NCBI RefSeq assembly: GCF_030272615.1
Contig: NC_081412.1
Location: 475,113,657 to 475,177,656, forward strand
DNA: 64,000 bases
DNA from: Cryptomeria japonica
Lineage: Eukaryota > Streptophyta > Pinopsida > Cupressales > Cupressaceae
Direction: 5' to 3'
Shown: one piece after another, positions 1-12,303 of the stretch
Layout: every line of letters starts with the position of its first letter
Position numbering within the stretch: position 1 is the stretch's first letter
Notes under the pieces: model-generated
The model's input: the letters and a program-made list of their open reading frames with translations, nothing else
Told to the model about the DNA's origin: nothing
Database searches by the model: none
Made by a program: the position numbers and the translations under genes

Positions 1-2482
1 ATTATTACTGTCCATGAGAATATCCACTCTCTTGTCAAAGCTAAGAAGCAGGGTCTCATCCTCAAGCTTGATCTCTCTAAAGCCTACGATAGGGTTGACT
101 GGTCTTTTCTCATGAAGGTTCTTAAGTCCTTTGGTTTCTCCTCTAGAGTTTTGGATCTCATCACCCATCTCACCACCTCTACCTCTTCTATTTTCCTTGT
201 CAATGGCTCCCCTTCCTCCTTCTTCCAAGCTTCGAGAGGTCTTAGGTAAGGGGATCCTATCTCTCCCATCCTCTTCATTATTATGGCAGAATGTTTTGGA
301 AGGATTATGGGAAGTTTGGTATTGCAAGGCTCCTTTAAGGGTCTCCACCCTTCCTCAGCTGATCTTGTTTGTTCTCATCAATAATTTGTCAATGATACTA
401 TTATCATGGGGGAATCTAGTATATCTGAAGCTAAAATCCTGAAGAAAACTCTTTGTAAATTTGCCTCTGCTTCTGGCCAGCTAATCAACTGGACAAAAAG
501 TGAAGTTTTTTTCATCAACTCCCTTGAGAGAAGACAACAAAGAATTAGTAGAATCCTGGAGTGTAGGATTGCTGATTTTCTTGCTACCTACTTTGGAATC
601 CCCATGGGCACTGCTCCTCCTGAATCCTTCTGGAGTTCATTAGTGGACAAATTCCATAAAAGGTTAGCTGGCTGGAAAGGAGCTCTCCTAAGTAACGCTG
701 GCAAGCTCCAACTTCTTAAAGCTTCTCTTCAAAATATTCCGATTTATGCTCTTAGCCTCTTCAAAATTCCAGTTAAGTATGCTGATGCAATCAAGAAAAT
801 TCAAAGAAGATTCCTTTGGTCTGGGGTTGAAGATAAGAAAAGAATGTCTTTGGTGGCTTGGGACTAGGTTTGCAGACCAAAGAGAAAAGGTGGTTTGGGA
901 TTGAGGAGAATCGGAACCCTAAATGAAGCTCTCCTATCCAAACAAGTCTGGAGAATGTTCCATTTTGATACTGAATGGTGTAAAATTTGGTGAAGTAAGT
1001 ACTCTCTTTAGTCCTCTTCTCTTTCTTCTTTTATCAAATCAGATTTTAGCATCAATTGATCCCACATATGGAATCATGCCTCTAAATGTAGATAAAGTTT
1101 AGCCAAAGGAGTGATCTAGAAAGTTGGAAATGGTAGGAAAGTTAAATTTTGGGAGGATCCTTGGTTGTTTGATAAACCTTTAGTTGAAAACAATGATTGG
1201 GCCCCCTATGCTCCCTACTATATTAGAACTTTTGGTTCCTTAGTTGCTAATTACTGGATTGGCAACAATTGGAAGAACATTGAAAGCATCCCTCCCAACT
1301 TGTCTAAGCTCAAGATCCATATGTCAGTGGTTTGGTTGAACAAAGAGGTGGATTCCCTGATATGGAAACATGACCCCAAAGGTACCTTAACTATTTCCTC
1401 TATGTATGGTGTCTTGTCCCCCTCTCTTTCAGGTAACTCCTTCTGGTCTAAATCTTGGATTAGAGGCCTAACCCCCAAAATCAACTTCTTCTTCTAGACC
1501 ATCCTGCAAAACAAAATCTTGACCCTTGACAATCTAAAAAGTAGAGGCTTTGCCTTCCCAAATAGATGTGCTCTGTGCCTTAAGGAAGAAGAGTCTGTGG
1601 ACCACCTTACCATTCACTGTTCCTTCTCAACCTCTGTTTGAGAAAGACTTATTAAAAGTTTTAATTTGGCCTGGGTGTTTCCCAAAACTATCAGTGATCT
1701 ATTTTTCAACTAGAACATAAATTGGACTAACCCCTTTTTGAGATCTTTGTGGCAGATTTCTCTTCCTCACATCCTGTGGGGTCTATGGAAAGAAAGAAAT
1801 AACTGAATCTTCAGGGAAGTCTCCCTCAATCAAGATATTGTGTTCCAGAAAATTAAATGGGATATCCAGGAAAATATAGGGATCATTGAGGGTCCTTGTT
1901 TCTCGAATAACTCTTAGGAATCAACCATCTTAAGTGAGTGGAATATGCAGATTGCCAACAGACCTAACCCCATCCAAAATAAAAGGCTTGAAGTAAGATG
2001 GCAAACCCCCCCCAAATGGCTGGCTCAAAATCAATTTTGATGGTGCTGCCAAAGGTAACCCAGGCCCTTCAGGTTGTGGAGTTGTTCTTAGAGACAACAA
2101 AGGAATATGCAAGGAAATGGTTGTTGTCCCTATTGGAACTCAAACTAACCATAAAGTTGAAGCTATGGCAGCCCTCCAAGGCATCCTCCTAGCTAAAAAA
2201 TGGAATTGTCCCTACCTCTGGATTGAAGGGGACTCAAACAACATAATTAATTGTCTTAGGGGAATTACAAAACCTTCTTGGTCGATCTACAACATAATCA
2301 TCACTGCTACAGACCTTATTAGCACATTTAAAAAAAGCTACATTTCCCACATTTATCGGGAGGCCAATGGCTCTGCTGACTGGGCAGCCAATGCAGTGGT
2401 AAATAAAGAGGAAAATATTACGTGGATGGGAGAAAAAGGACTCCCCAAAAATGTCAGGCAAATCATTTCAAATGATCATTAG
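1..2482 (+). pseudogene. LINE ORF2 remnant: RT, zf-RVT and RNase H domains
   Basis: Frame 1 reads from base 1 to about 2,005. RT block A (LDLSKAYDRVDW, about nt 70-105) is followed by GLR-stop-GDPISP, where the stop at 247 replaces the expected Gln. The catalytic box reads FVND (FADD in active RTs), also after a stop. The thumb-like part contains LAGWKGALLSNAGKLQLLKA (about 667-726). A zinc-binding linker follows at about 1,560-1,620 (CALC, then H and HC), and then WGLWKERNN. An 8-C run near 2,003-2,013 shifts the frame by one base into the RNase H domain, where FDGAAKGNPGPSG, VEAMAAL, EGDSNN and SADWAAN keep all four acidic catalytic positions. It would have encoded the polymerase for target-primed reverse transcription. 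It is inactive here: more than ten stops plus the frameshift. Confidence 0.88.
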
Positions 2483-2690
2483 AGAAGCACCCCAAATATT
2501 CTTGATGGACATGATAATTATTAATAGTACTAAATTGAGAACTTCGAGTCATTATAATAATAATAGACTCATTCATTATGATATCAATGCCAGTAGTTCT
2601 CACGCTTTCTAGGTAGCTTTGATAGTTCCAAAAAGCTCTCAGGCTAATTTGCTCTGCAAGTTTCAAAATTTGGCTTTCAATAGTGAAAAT

Positions 2691-4400
2691 ATGGGCGGAA
2701 ATAGGAGGACATATGAACCGATTAGTTGTAAAGAATGGAAACAAAAGGATGAGGTTTTTGGTATTCTGCAGAAGGGAGGTTTCTCAAATTTTATGTAGAG
2801 ACTCCATGGACGTGATGACAGAGTTACTAGTGTTTTCTGCAAAAACTGGAAAAAGGGTATTCTAAAAATGGGAGACAAAATAGTGGAAATTGATAAAGAT
2901 TTAATTGCTCAAGCCACAGGTCTCACAAGAGAAGGGTGTAACTTATACAGAGATAGGAAAGTTACCAAGGAAGCAAATGAAAGATACCCAACCATCGAGA
3001 AGGAGAAGAAATGACTGGTAAAGTTGAGCAAAACTTACTACTTGCCTAGGGCTTTCACTAAACCCTGGCCGGAAGTTCTCTTTGTCTTAATGCGTTATAT
3101 CACTCTAGATGGGAGGTTCACAAAAGTTTATGGTTATCACTTTATTCTGTTATTTCACTTTAGGCACAATGAAATGGTTAACTTCCCTTATTTTCTTCTC
3201 TGTTCTATGAACGCTACCATCAAGGCTTACAAAGAAAATCCAATGGGTGATATTGCTATGCACCGAGGCCTTATGGTCCTCATCTATAACGATATTAAGT
3301 CCAACCAAATATCTTGTATGTAGCCCTCTGTGGATTCTAAGGATGAGGGGTCTTATCTGGCCTTTTTAGAGGATGAGGATTCTGACAGTGACCCTTCGAC
3401 TGATACGGAGGATAGCATGGATGTCTCAGACCATGAAATCGGGAAGAAGATGAGTTACGCCAAAACAAGACCTTCATCCTCTAAGGGAAAAAATCCCAAA
3501 GGTAGATCCCAGATAAGTATTTCTTTGGAGGAAGAGACTTCATATGACTCTGAGGACATGATCCCTCAAGGGCTGCTGAAGAAGAAAAAAAAAGCTAATA
3601 CCCAGACCAGGAAAAAGCACAAGAAGAAAGAGGAGACTGTTAAGGAACTGGATGTCCACCAGCAGGAAAGTGACCTACATGCTGATCAAAATCTAGAAAA
3701 GGAGACTATGGGAGAAGCTCTTAGGGTTGTTGACACAATCATCACCTGACACATTCCTAAAGAGGAATAGGCAACCCCTGTAAAAACCGATCCCCCTACT
3801 AACCCTCCCCCCGAGGGAATGAAAGGCTTCATAGAAACTATGGATTGGCTTATTAATGGTCACAAGAAAGTTGTGGATGAAAATAAAAAACTCTGCAATA
3901 GAGTTTTGATCCTGGAAAACATTAATACTGGGGAAGGAAAGACCATGGCCAACTATATAGAGGATCTGAAAAACACCATAGTTAAAGCCGAAAATATAAG
4001 GGATGCCTTCAATCCCAGGTTTGAAAAAATTGAGAAGGATTTGCTACAAAGGAATAAGCTTTCTGATGCAAATGAACAAACTCTCTCAGACACTGTTAAT
4101 AAAGTTGGCAAAATTGAGGAGTGTCTAAAGAGCATTTCCGAACAGAGCCTTAGCATCTTGAAGATTTCAGCAAGCAACACCAACACTCTTATCAGCAAGC
4201 TGGATGAAGAAAAGGAAATCCTAGACATTGACCTGAAAACTGAAGGAACAGGGGAAGCTCAAGGTCCTAGAACCCGCATGAGAGGAAAAAAGAAGGAAAA
4301 GAAACCCAACAAGGATCTGGAAGAGCTTAAAGCTATCGGGGCCACTTACAACGAGCTGGTGATAAAGGCAGAGGATCTGTTGAAGAAAATTACTATGTAG
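2691..4400 (+). pseudogene. Unidentified ORF downstream of LINE RNase H; acidic middle, coiled-coil C-terminus
   Basis: One frame runs about 570 codons from ATG 2691 to TAG 4398-4400, interrupted only by stops at 2796 (TAG), 3012 (TGA), 3321 (TAG) and 3747 (TGA), with no frameshift. The N-terminal third has a compact globular-looking block containing ITLDGRFTKVYGYHF and LFHFRH (about nt 3,094-3,176). The middle is Asp/Ser/Lys-rich (3,330-3,749). The C-terminal third is a Lys/Glu-rich likely coiled coil (3,819-4,400). A homologous ORF lies at the same place in the minus-strand LINE at 30.9-32.6 kb. I do not recognise the family. It could be a LINE nucleic-acid chaperone or ORF1-like protein, a captured domain, or ORF1 of a second LINE placed head-to-tail. 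Function unknown. Confidence 0.7.
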
Positions 4401-4575
4401 CGCCTTCTCTATTTCTTTGATGTTGTTAGTTTTGCTATCCATTTTGGCTGCTGGCTTTTTGCTAGTCTTTATGTTTGTGATTCCTTTTAGCTGGACTTTA
4501 TGGTGTTTATTCTAATTTCCTTTGTTAAAGGTTTTGGGTCCTGAAAACTTGCTTTTTTAATTAATCAGAACTATT
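4401..4575 (+). other. T-rich 3' tail of LINE copy 1
   Basis: A T-rich non-coding stretch follows the stop codon. It ends with a conserved block (about 4,525-4,575, around gttaaaggttttgggtcct) that also occurs on the minus strand after the homologous ORF near 30,735-30,790. The shared end point suggests the 3' terminus of the element. Alternatively it is the spacer before a missing following ORF. Confidence 0.5.
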
Positions 4576-7113
4576 GCACAACACCCAAGGGTAAAATGCC
4601 CTGAATGTGTTAGAGAGTGCATGCTAGACATTTAAGACCATAAATTTATTTATATATCCATATTTCTTTTATTATCTTTAATGTAATTCAATCATTTATG
4701 AAAGTCTAGGCAATTATCCTTTATGAAGAAATACATATGCTAGGAGATAAAGTATCTCATACATGCACAAGTAATACACTCATATCATGACTAATGTTCA
4801 ATATATCGTATCTATAAAATGATCACATTTACCAAGTTATAATAGAAACAAATATTAGAACCTTAATTAATCACTTGATGGTATACTAGAACATACACCA
4901 TTTCTCTCAATGCACAATAAATAACATATAGCTGATTATAATGTCCCTCATGATGTCATTAAACAATTTAGTCCATCATATATCTACACAAGAAAAATTA
5001 CTTATAATAAATAAGTCTCGTTACTTTAGGAAAAATTTAATATCAGATTCCAATCACACCTACTCCTATCACCTATGATCATTTTCGAACATACCATTAA
5101 CTAGCTGATTTTTCTATATTAAGCATAAAACTAGATATCAGAGCCATACTTGCAATTGGACCTTATTTCCATTCACATTTAATGTCACAAAAATTCAAAT
5201 ACATACATACATTATTATATTCAAACTCATCTTCTATCAACCCTTAACTATAATCATTCTTAAACTAAATGCTTCTAGCAATTGAAGGAAAATTGTCATT
5301 TAGGAACACATTACAACCTCACTCAATTCATTTTGAATCCATCCTTCTATAATTCATTGAGTAATCACTTTCTTAAAAGTTGAATAGGGTAAGGAGATAG
5401 CATATTTTCTTAATTCACTCGTTTGATCCAGTAGAACATTTCATCAAGATCACACAACTCCTTCACGAAGCTAAGACTTTTATCTTACCAAACCAAACGA
5501 AGACGCAATGGTATGATTTTAAATTTTCTATACTATGCATGCAATGCCCAAACTTTACTTCATACAAAACATATATTATAGCATGATCTTTGAACCTATT
5601 AATTCTTTAAACTTTCTACATTATTTATGCAAGAGATATTCTACCTACATAAAATTTCTTCTTTTAAATGGAAATCATGGATGCAATACATAAATTTTAA
5701 TTTTCAATGCAAATTTATTATGTCCAAACTTCTCTTTTAATGTATGAAAAATCATTTTTCGTTAATGAGTATTCAATGCTTCTACTTAATATCAATAAAC
5801 TCCTATGCACTATGACTCTTATACCTAAATAGAGAAAAGAGGGAGGAAGAACATTGCCAAACAATCAATTGATGCACACAAAAATTATACATAGACAATT
5901 TGACTTTCTTAGACATGTCATATTAATCATATAATGCAGCTACTTACATCATTCTCTAATATATGCATAGTCAACCTTCCACAAGGGCTCCTAAAATTAT
6001 AATGCAGCTAGAAGTCTCAAATCCTTAAAAGTTGTGATTTATTCAAAGTTTCTTTTCTTACATGTAGGATTATACACATAGATAAACACCCAATAGTTCT
6101 ATTTGGTACCCATACATCACCAATTAACTTCGTTACATTTTACATAAGAGAGTAAAGGAAAGTGAAGGGTGTCATTAAGCTACTATTTGCTTATATATAG
6201 TTGCATCTCATGCAAGTTTTTAATTTACACATCATGATCTACACTAAATCATTCTTATATGCATAATACAAACACTTCATCTTTCTATTCATAATAAAAT
6301 CAATGTAATACTCAAATGTAACAAGATAATCCTATAATTATAGCATCAATTAAGGGAATACACACAATTTTCTCTCACTCTATAACATAATAATTTATAG
6401 AGTAAAAACAACCTTTAACATTCAGGTAACCACTAGAAATCACAAGGCAAAGCAAGGCTGCATTAAATCATATAAACATCACTCGCATATAAGAGACATG
6501 CATAAGAAATAAATACACATGTTGTGCAAAATTATGAATCCTAGGAAAAATTAGGGATAGAACACAAAGTATACACATCTAAAATCACAAAGGTTCCAAT
6601 GACCTTTTCTAAATAGAAATCCCAATGAACAACTTAAGTTGAAGAAAAAATTATAACACACCATGAAAGAATAAGAACAAAAAACTTAACCAAAGATCCT
6701 AGTGTTTGCAACATGGGCTCTAATACCAGATGTAATGCTTGCCAAAATAGTCTATAGAAAACTAACCAACTAATAAGAAAATATAGAGACAATTTTTCTT
6801 TTTTAATCATAATTAACAAATGTAACTCAACTAATCATAAAGATTATCTGAGCATGTTCTCAAATATTACATACATCATCTAAAGATACACATAATTATT
6901 TCTACCATGATCATAATAACATAAGTACGAAAGAAGAAATATTTAACATCACATAGATTAACATTCCCTAGGGTATCTCAACACCATTACTTAACATGTC
7001 ACTAAGAATATAAGCAACATCATAAAACTCTACAATATCACTTCCTACATTACCTTAATATTTAATTCAACTAAATGATAGGAAAGAAATCATTAATATG
7101 AGCCATCTTACTT
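4576..7113. other. AT-rich gene-free repeat debris
   Basis: No coding region was found on either strand. The composition is very AT-rich and resembles decayed LTR sequence. The only structured signal is a primer-binding-like site at 6,716-6,728. Confidence 0.5.
6716..6728 (-). other. tRNA-iMet primer-binding-like site (decayed LTR element, minus strand)
   Basis: Read on the minus strand this is TGGTATTAGAGCC, one base from the usual tRNA-iMet-complementary site TGGTATCAGAGC. It is preceded on that strand by a sequence ending CATTACA (plus strand TGTAATGC at 6,731), as expected for an LTR end. The far LTR boundary and coding domains were not found. Confidence 0.4.
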
Positions 7114-7118
7114 ATATT

Positions 7119-8188
7119 TGATGGACTTGAAAAGAACTAAGAGGGGGGGTGAATCAGTGACACCAAAAATAAAACTACTTCAAACACTAATTGGTAGATG
7201 AACTTAACAAAACTTCTAAACACAATGCATGTAATCGAATATGATATAACGACATCCACAATAAGTAAAACCTCCACCATAACACAAGTGTTTGTACATG
7301 GAAAACTCAAATAGGTAAAAACCACAGTGAGATGGAACTCACAAGTTAACTATTTGTAGTAATAGATAACTGATCGGTTAGGGTCTACAAAGTGCTCTGC
7401 TCAGAGTGAATCTTGTTAGAGATCCCAAAGCTTGATTAGAAGCTTATAGCCTGTGAAAGGTAGTACCCTATTAGGAGTAACCTCGATGGATAATTTTTGA
7501 ATCCAAACTAATGGATCACCCTATTAGAGGATTTGAACATTGAAGCTTGTTAGAGCTTACCCGGTTAGGGGATTTGAATTCTATTGTGATTGTTGGAAAA
7601 TAACAGGATTGGTTTGATTTGTCTGAGTAGCACAATACTTGCTTGATCAGATCCTTCTAAACATATTCAAAACTGCTCTTTTGCATACTTGACAACTTAA
7701 CTCTTTTGACTTTCGCACACAGCATATCACTTTCACTCATATGAAATAATTCATTGTGATGTCAATATATATAGACATTTAGATTTCACGTCGGCCCAAA
7801 GAAATCATAACACAATTTCCTAGGTGCACTATATCTGGTCAAGTGATCATAACTCATCACAAAAATACAACCAAAAATTGTCGGTGGGATAACTCATCAC
7901 TATTTGTGATAACTCATCACACAATTAATGAATACCAATTGGAGTTAAATATATGAACCATTATCCTTGAATCTTCATGTTGTTGTCGATTAATGTGTAT
8001 CCACTGGTTGTCTTCTATGCATATACTGGTTGTCACAAAGTACCGGTTAGAGATAAACCTCTTCGTATACCAGTTATAGTGTAAACAACTTGAATTTATA
8101 TCATTAGACAATATAAACATATGTGTGTGTATATGTTTCATCAATGACAACATATGATGAATTCATTACAATCATCATCAAGCCAACA
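7119..8188 (-). mobile_element. Solo LTR, minus strand, with 5-bp TSD ATATT
   Basis: On the minus strand the LTR starts TGTTGGC (at 8,188) and ends CCATCA (at 7,119), giving TG...CA termini and 1,070 bp. The flanking pentamers at 7,114-7,118 and 8,189-8,193 are both ATATT. The interior has the C-run/CTCTTAGT block near the 3' end and short CCT-loop-AGG hairpins shared with the LTRs at 12.3, 18.7 and 46.8 kb. There is no internal domain, so it is a solo LTR left by recombination. Confidence 0.85.
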
Positions 8189-8193
8189 ATATT

Positions 8194-11100
8194 AAATATA
8201 TTTCATCAACTCTATCCATTTCTTAAAAGATAAAACCATAAAAATCTAACTCATATCTCACATCACCATTACACATGATAGAAATAAGATAACCTATTTC
8301 AACAAAGAACCATATCTCTATTAACAAGAATAGTAACCATCTAGTTTACCAAGAAAGTTTTACAAGACTATCATTTCCTACAATACTCCTAGTGATCATT
8401 TCTCCTAATATCATAGTTAACATCTATTTAACAAGACATTATATATATACAATTATAACCCAATTCACTTCTATGCTATAGGTTTATTTTAGAACACCAA
8501 ATCCAAATGCTTCTAATCACTTATTCCCAACCATCATATATCCATACAATTCCAAGTATCAATTCTAAAGCATAATCATTTTCTATTCTCTAATAAAATA
8601 TATCACACAATCCTACAACATAATTCCCAATGAATCACATAAAATACACATATTTCTAATCCAAATAACATATTTTATTCAACCATGAATCTCAACCTCT
8701 AATTACATGAATAATGAGTAACCAAGATACATTGTATATCTAGCAGGATTATAACAACATCACATACTACAATATCCATAGTCACAATGTACTATATCCA
8801 TATCTTGATTATGTATGAATACAAATACGTCTTCTAATTACAAGTGCTCCAAGAATCCAAGAAACATGCTAAAAAGGTAAGAATACATGCACTCAAACAT
8901 CCAATGAAGAGGAAAATCACAATGGAAGAAGGAATCAAACCACTTGACCATTTGGAACGATAAGGAACCATCCACCATGCTCTAGAGAATGACACAAGAT
9001 ACCACACACACTCTAGATCTAGGCTGACACCTAGCTACCAAATGACATAAAAATAACAACATCCTCAACTGAAAACATCAACATGAATAATAACCCAAAT
9101 GACATCACAAGGGTAAATCAAAATCATAAGACTCCCAAACGCTGCCCAATAAAATAAGGCATAAGCAACTAGGATCTACATGTAGGGAAGAGTGTCATCG
9201 CATGCTATCACCACATAATAGAAAAGGGAAAGTTGGGATATTTTTATTGGCATCCATTATACTCCTGTAGAATTGTCTCAACCTTTGAGTAAATCAAGGG
9301 AGTTTGGTTTTCTTGGATTACCAAGGCCTTCCCAAAGCTCATCTCGAGTTTATACTAGCACTCTAGAGCCATGAGTTGTGGAACCATAAATCGACTTCTT
9401 CCCTTATTAATGTGAATCACTACTACCCATCCCACCTAAGATTAATTTATTAAGCTATAACTTGTTTACATAACAAAAATCCCAATGAGATATCCCAATG
9501 GTCTAGACCCTGACACCTATGACAAGGAGTCCTGGTAATCTAATCCTTTTTAACTCGACCACTCACTTGGAAGCCCACTCCCCCTATCATGCTCCTAGAC
9601 CTTAGGGTAACAACATACAAATTCTTATATAAACAAGGGCTCTCACATAAACATAACTTGATTATCTAGGGTTATCTATATCAAAATGATAAATCATAAT
9701 AAATGCATATCAAAATGCCAATAATCTAGACTCATACATAGGCATCATGCAAATCACATAATATCCAATAATCATAATATCACATATATCCAACATGAGC
9801 CCAATAATAAACAAGGCATATTCATCTTGTTAAATCCATAAATAGCATAAATACCATGTTTGATTAAATAAATCAATTTAGAAACATCATAGGAACTTAT
9901 AAGGATTCAAAAGTCAATCTTTGGACTGACAAAAAATATAATAGAAAGAAAAATTGACTCATGAAATAAAATATAGTAGATTTGTGCATTTGTAGAGTGA
10001 AACAACACATTCACAAAATAACTCAGCCGTTATGAAAAATAGTTGAACGCGTATAGATATCAGTTCGATGCATATAACCACAAGAATCATGCATCTAAGA
10101 GATAGTCTAGCACTTTTGTGCTATAGAAGAACACATACAAAATTATACAATGCATATAGAGTATATACTAGCTCGCATAAAGTACCCAATATAGTGCATC
10201 CATCAAAAAGTTCAACGCATATGATGCAAACAATAGCACATATAAGTCAGGGGGCTAAAAAGTCTCAGAAAATGAAAAAATAAATGAACGAATAAGTTAT
10301 AAATTTATACAAAAACTAATTACAACATTCGACAACAACTTTTAGGCCTAAAACAATCATAAACACTTACAAAAAAATAAACCTCAAAACAAACATCTAA
10401 GACATGTACAAGGCTTCCCAATATTTTACAAAAAAGTAATCCATAGAGTCAAATCCTCCTGGCAACACAAACTACAAACCAAACTCCAAATTCACAACAC
10501 TACAAATATCCACAAGGAATGGGAACTTTAAAACTCCCAAGGAATAATAGAACTAACAAACCAAGCATATGGTAACACAATAATGAACACCATTCACAGG
10601 AATGTAGAGTCATAGGAGTTAAAATTCTAAAATACCAATAAACAAATATCAAAAGATTATAACACAGTAAATACATCAACCATTTATTTACACAAGCACA
10701 TTGTTTTACAATAGACATGGTGAATTAAATATTTTCAAATATAAATGCATAAGAAAGATTAAAAATATCCAACCTCGAATTAGAAGTTATAAAAATAATA
10801 TTGTTGCAGAGACACAACCAAGCCCAAATATTCAATCTATTAATAAAATCAAGCCTCCATAAATCCAAGCCAAACTCCAAAATCCAATTCAATTCACATA
10901 AAAATGTTCATCCGAAATAGAATTCAGAAATTTCTCCAACCAAGCAACTTCCCAAACATCTCAAATCTCCAAATAAATAAAAATCAACTAGAAACTATGC
11001 AACCTTCCCAACCAATCAAAATAATCCAAAATATAATATTTCCTACCAACCATCTTGAAAATCAATATAATGATAATATAAAATAATATTATCTTAATCT

Positions 11101-12298
11101 CCAAATCTCATAGCCAATAGTAAAAAAGGGTAAGTAAAGTAAATAATAAATAAATAAACAAATGGATAAAAGATAAAATAACAATGAATAATAAATAAAC
11201 TCATTCACCAATAAATAAAATAGAAAAGGCTAATAAATAAAGTAAATAAATCAAAATCCCAATAAATGTTAAACTATAAAAAAAATATTAAAAAATAAAT
11301 AATATTATCTCACAAGCAAAACTCCCAAAAAGGTCAATCATAAGAAGGGGTAAGTAAATAAATAATAACAATTAAATTAACAATAAATAAATAAGACAAC
11401 AATATATAGATAAATAAACAATGAAAAAATAATTAAATGGACAAATAAATAGAAATGCTCTAACAAATATAATTTAAACTCAATACCATTAATATCTCCC
11501 AAAAACATATAAAATATAATAAATAAATAATCTTTCATGCATAATTATAAATGCCAATTATTATGATCCACAAAATAACATTAATAAATAATAACCCTTA
11601 ACAATTAAACACGTATTTATATGTAATATCAATGCCATCCATTAATTTAATTTACTATTAATAAAATATATAAACCAATTAATTAACTAATAATTTATTT
11701 AATAACCATAACTCTTCAAGGCAACCCAACATAGGGTAACATGGAATACCACATAATACTAAACAATGCAACTCAAGCGAAGACACCAAAACTGACAATA
11801 TACCAGCTAAACCTAAGTATAGAATAGTATCTCATGTAACCTCTAATCAACTTGGCATTGGGATTGAAGGCATGCTCAAACCTGTGGTATGGCATCATCT
11901 GTCTCACTAATGCAATAGTAGAACAATTATGACAAATATAGCATCATCTTCATCATCATTACATGATATAAACATGAACTGAGGTTAGTACATAACAAAA
12001 TATAGACCTCACATGCATAATGAGAGCATATAAATCATCAATCCTAAGTCCCTCATTATAATAGCCTTGAATATATTGTTAGCCACATGACATTATAATG
12101 TCTCATCTGTCAATATGAAATGTCTAGCACAAGGTAAATCATCCTAAAAAATAATAATGAACCATATGTCCTAAATAGTGCAATAATTACAAAGCTCAAC
12201 ATAGTCCTAACTCTAATAATCACACTAGAGCTTTCAATCAACACAATAATCATAATGAATCCACTACTGTCAAAGAGAAATTTCATATTAAGAATGAA
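8194..12298. other. AT-rich repeat debris, no gene
   Basis: No supported coding sequence on either strand. 10.7-11.7 kb is extremely A/T-rich with many AATAAATA runs. About 9,160-9,600 is related in sequence and order to 42,590-42,990, so both belong to one dispersed repeat, probably a long degenerate LTR. Confidence 0.5.
9160..9600 (+). repeat. Dispersed repeat copy A, related to 42,590-42,990
   Basis: Blocks in the same order are shared with the second location: agagtgtcatcgcat, gccatgagt, a gattaatgtga-like block, and tcccaatg followed by an accctgacac-like or aggaccct block. Divergence is high, so only short blocks match by eye. The identity of the element is unknown. Confidence 0.45.
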
Positions 12299-12303
12299 AT
12301 AGG
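12299..12303. repeat. Target-site duplication ATAGG (left)
   Basis: ATAGG immediately before the 5' LTR matches ATAGG at 19,812-19,816 immediately after the 3' LTR. This fixes both outer borders of the retrotransposon. Confidence 0.9.

Larger units (their letters stand above)
1..4575 (+). mobile_element. Decayed LINE (non-LTR) retrotransposon, copy 1, cut by the window edge
   Basis: The element enters at the left edge inside the reverse transcriptase domain and runs through RT, a zinc-binding linker, RNase H, a spacer of about 208 nt and a second reading frame, then a T-rich tail. Homology to the minus-strand copy at 30,735-34,480 ends near 4,575, which I take as the 3' end. No clear poly(A) tail or target-site duplication is visible. 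The frame is largely kept despite many nonsense codons, so this is a dead but not ancient copy. The 5' part (endonuclease, any ORF1) lies outside the window. Confidence 0.8.

Noticed and set aside
5126-5150. GATATCAGAGCC as a plus-strand primer-binding site
   Set aside because: Resembles TGGTATCAGAGCC, but no LTR end or gag was found beside it; match too weak alone.
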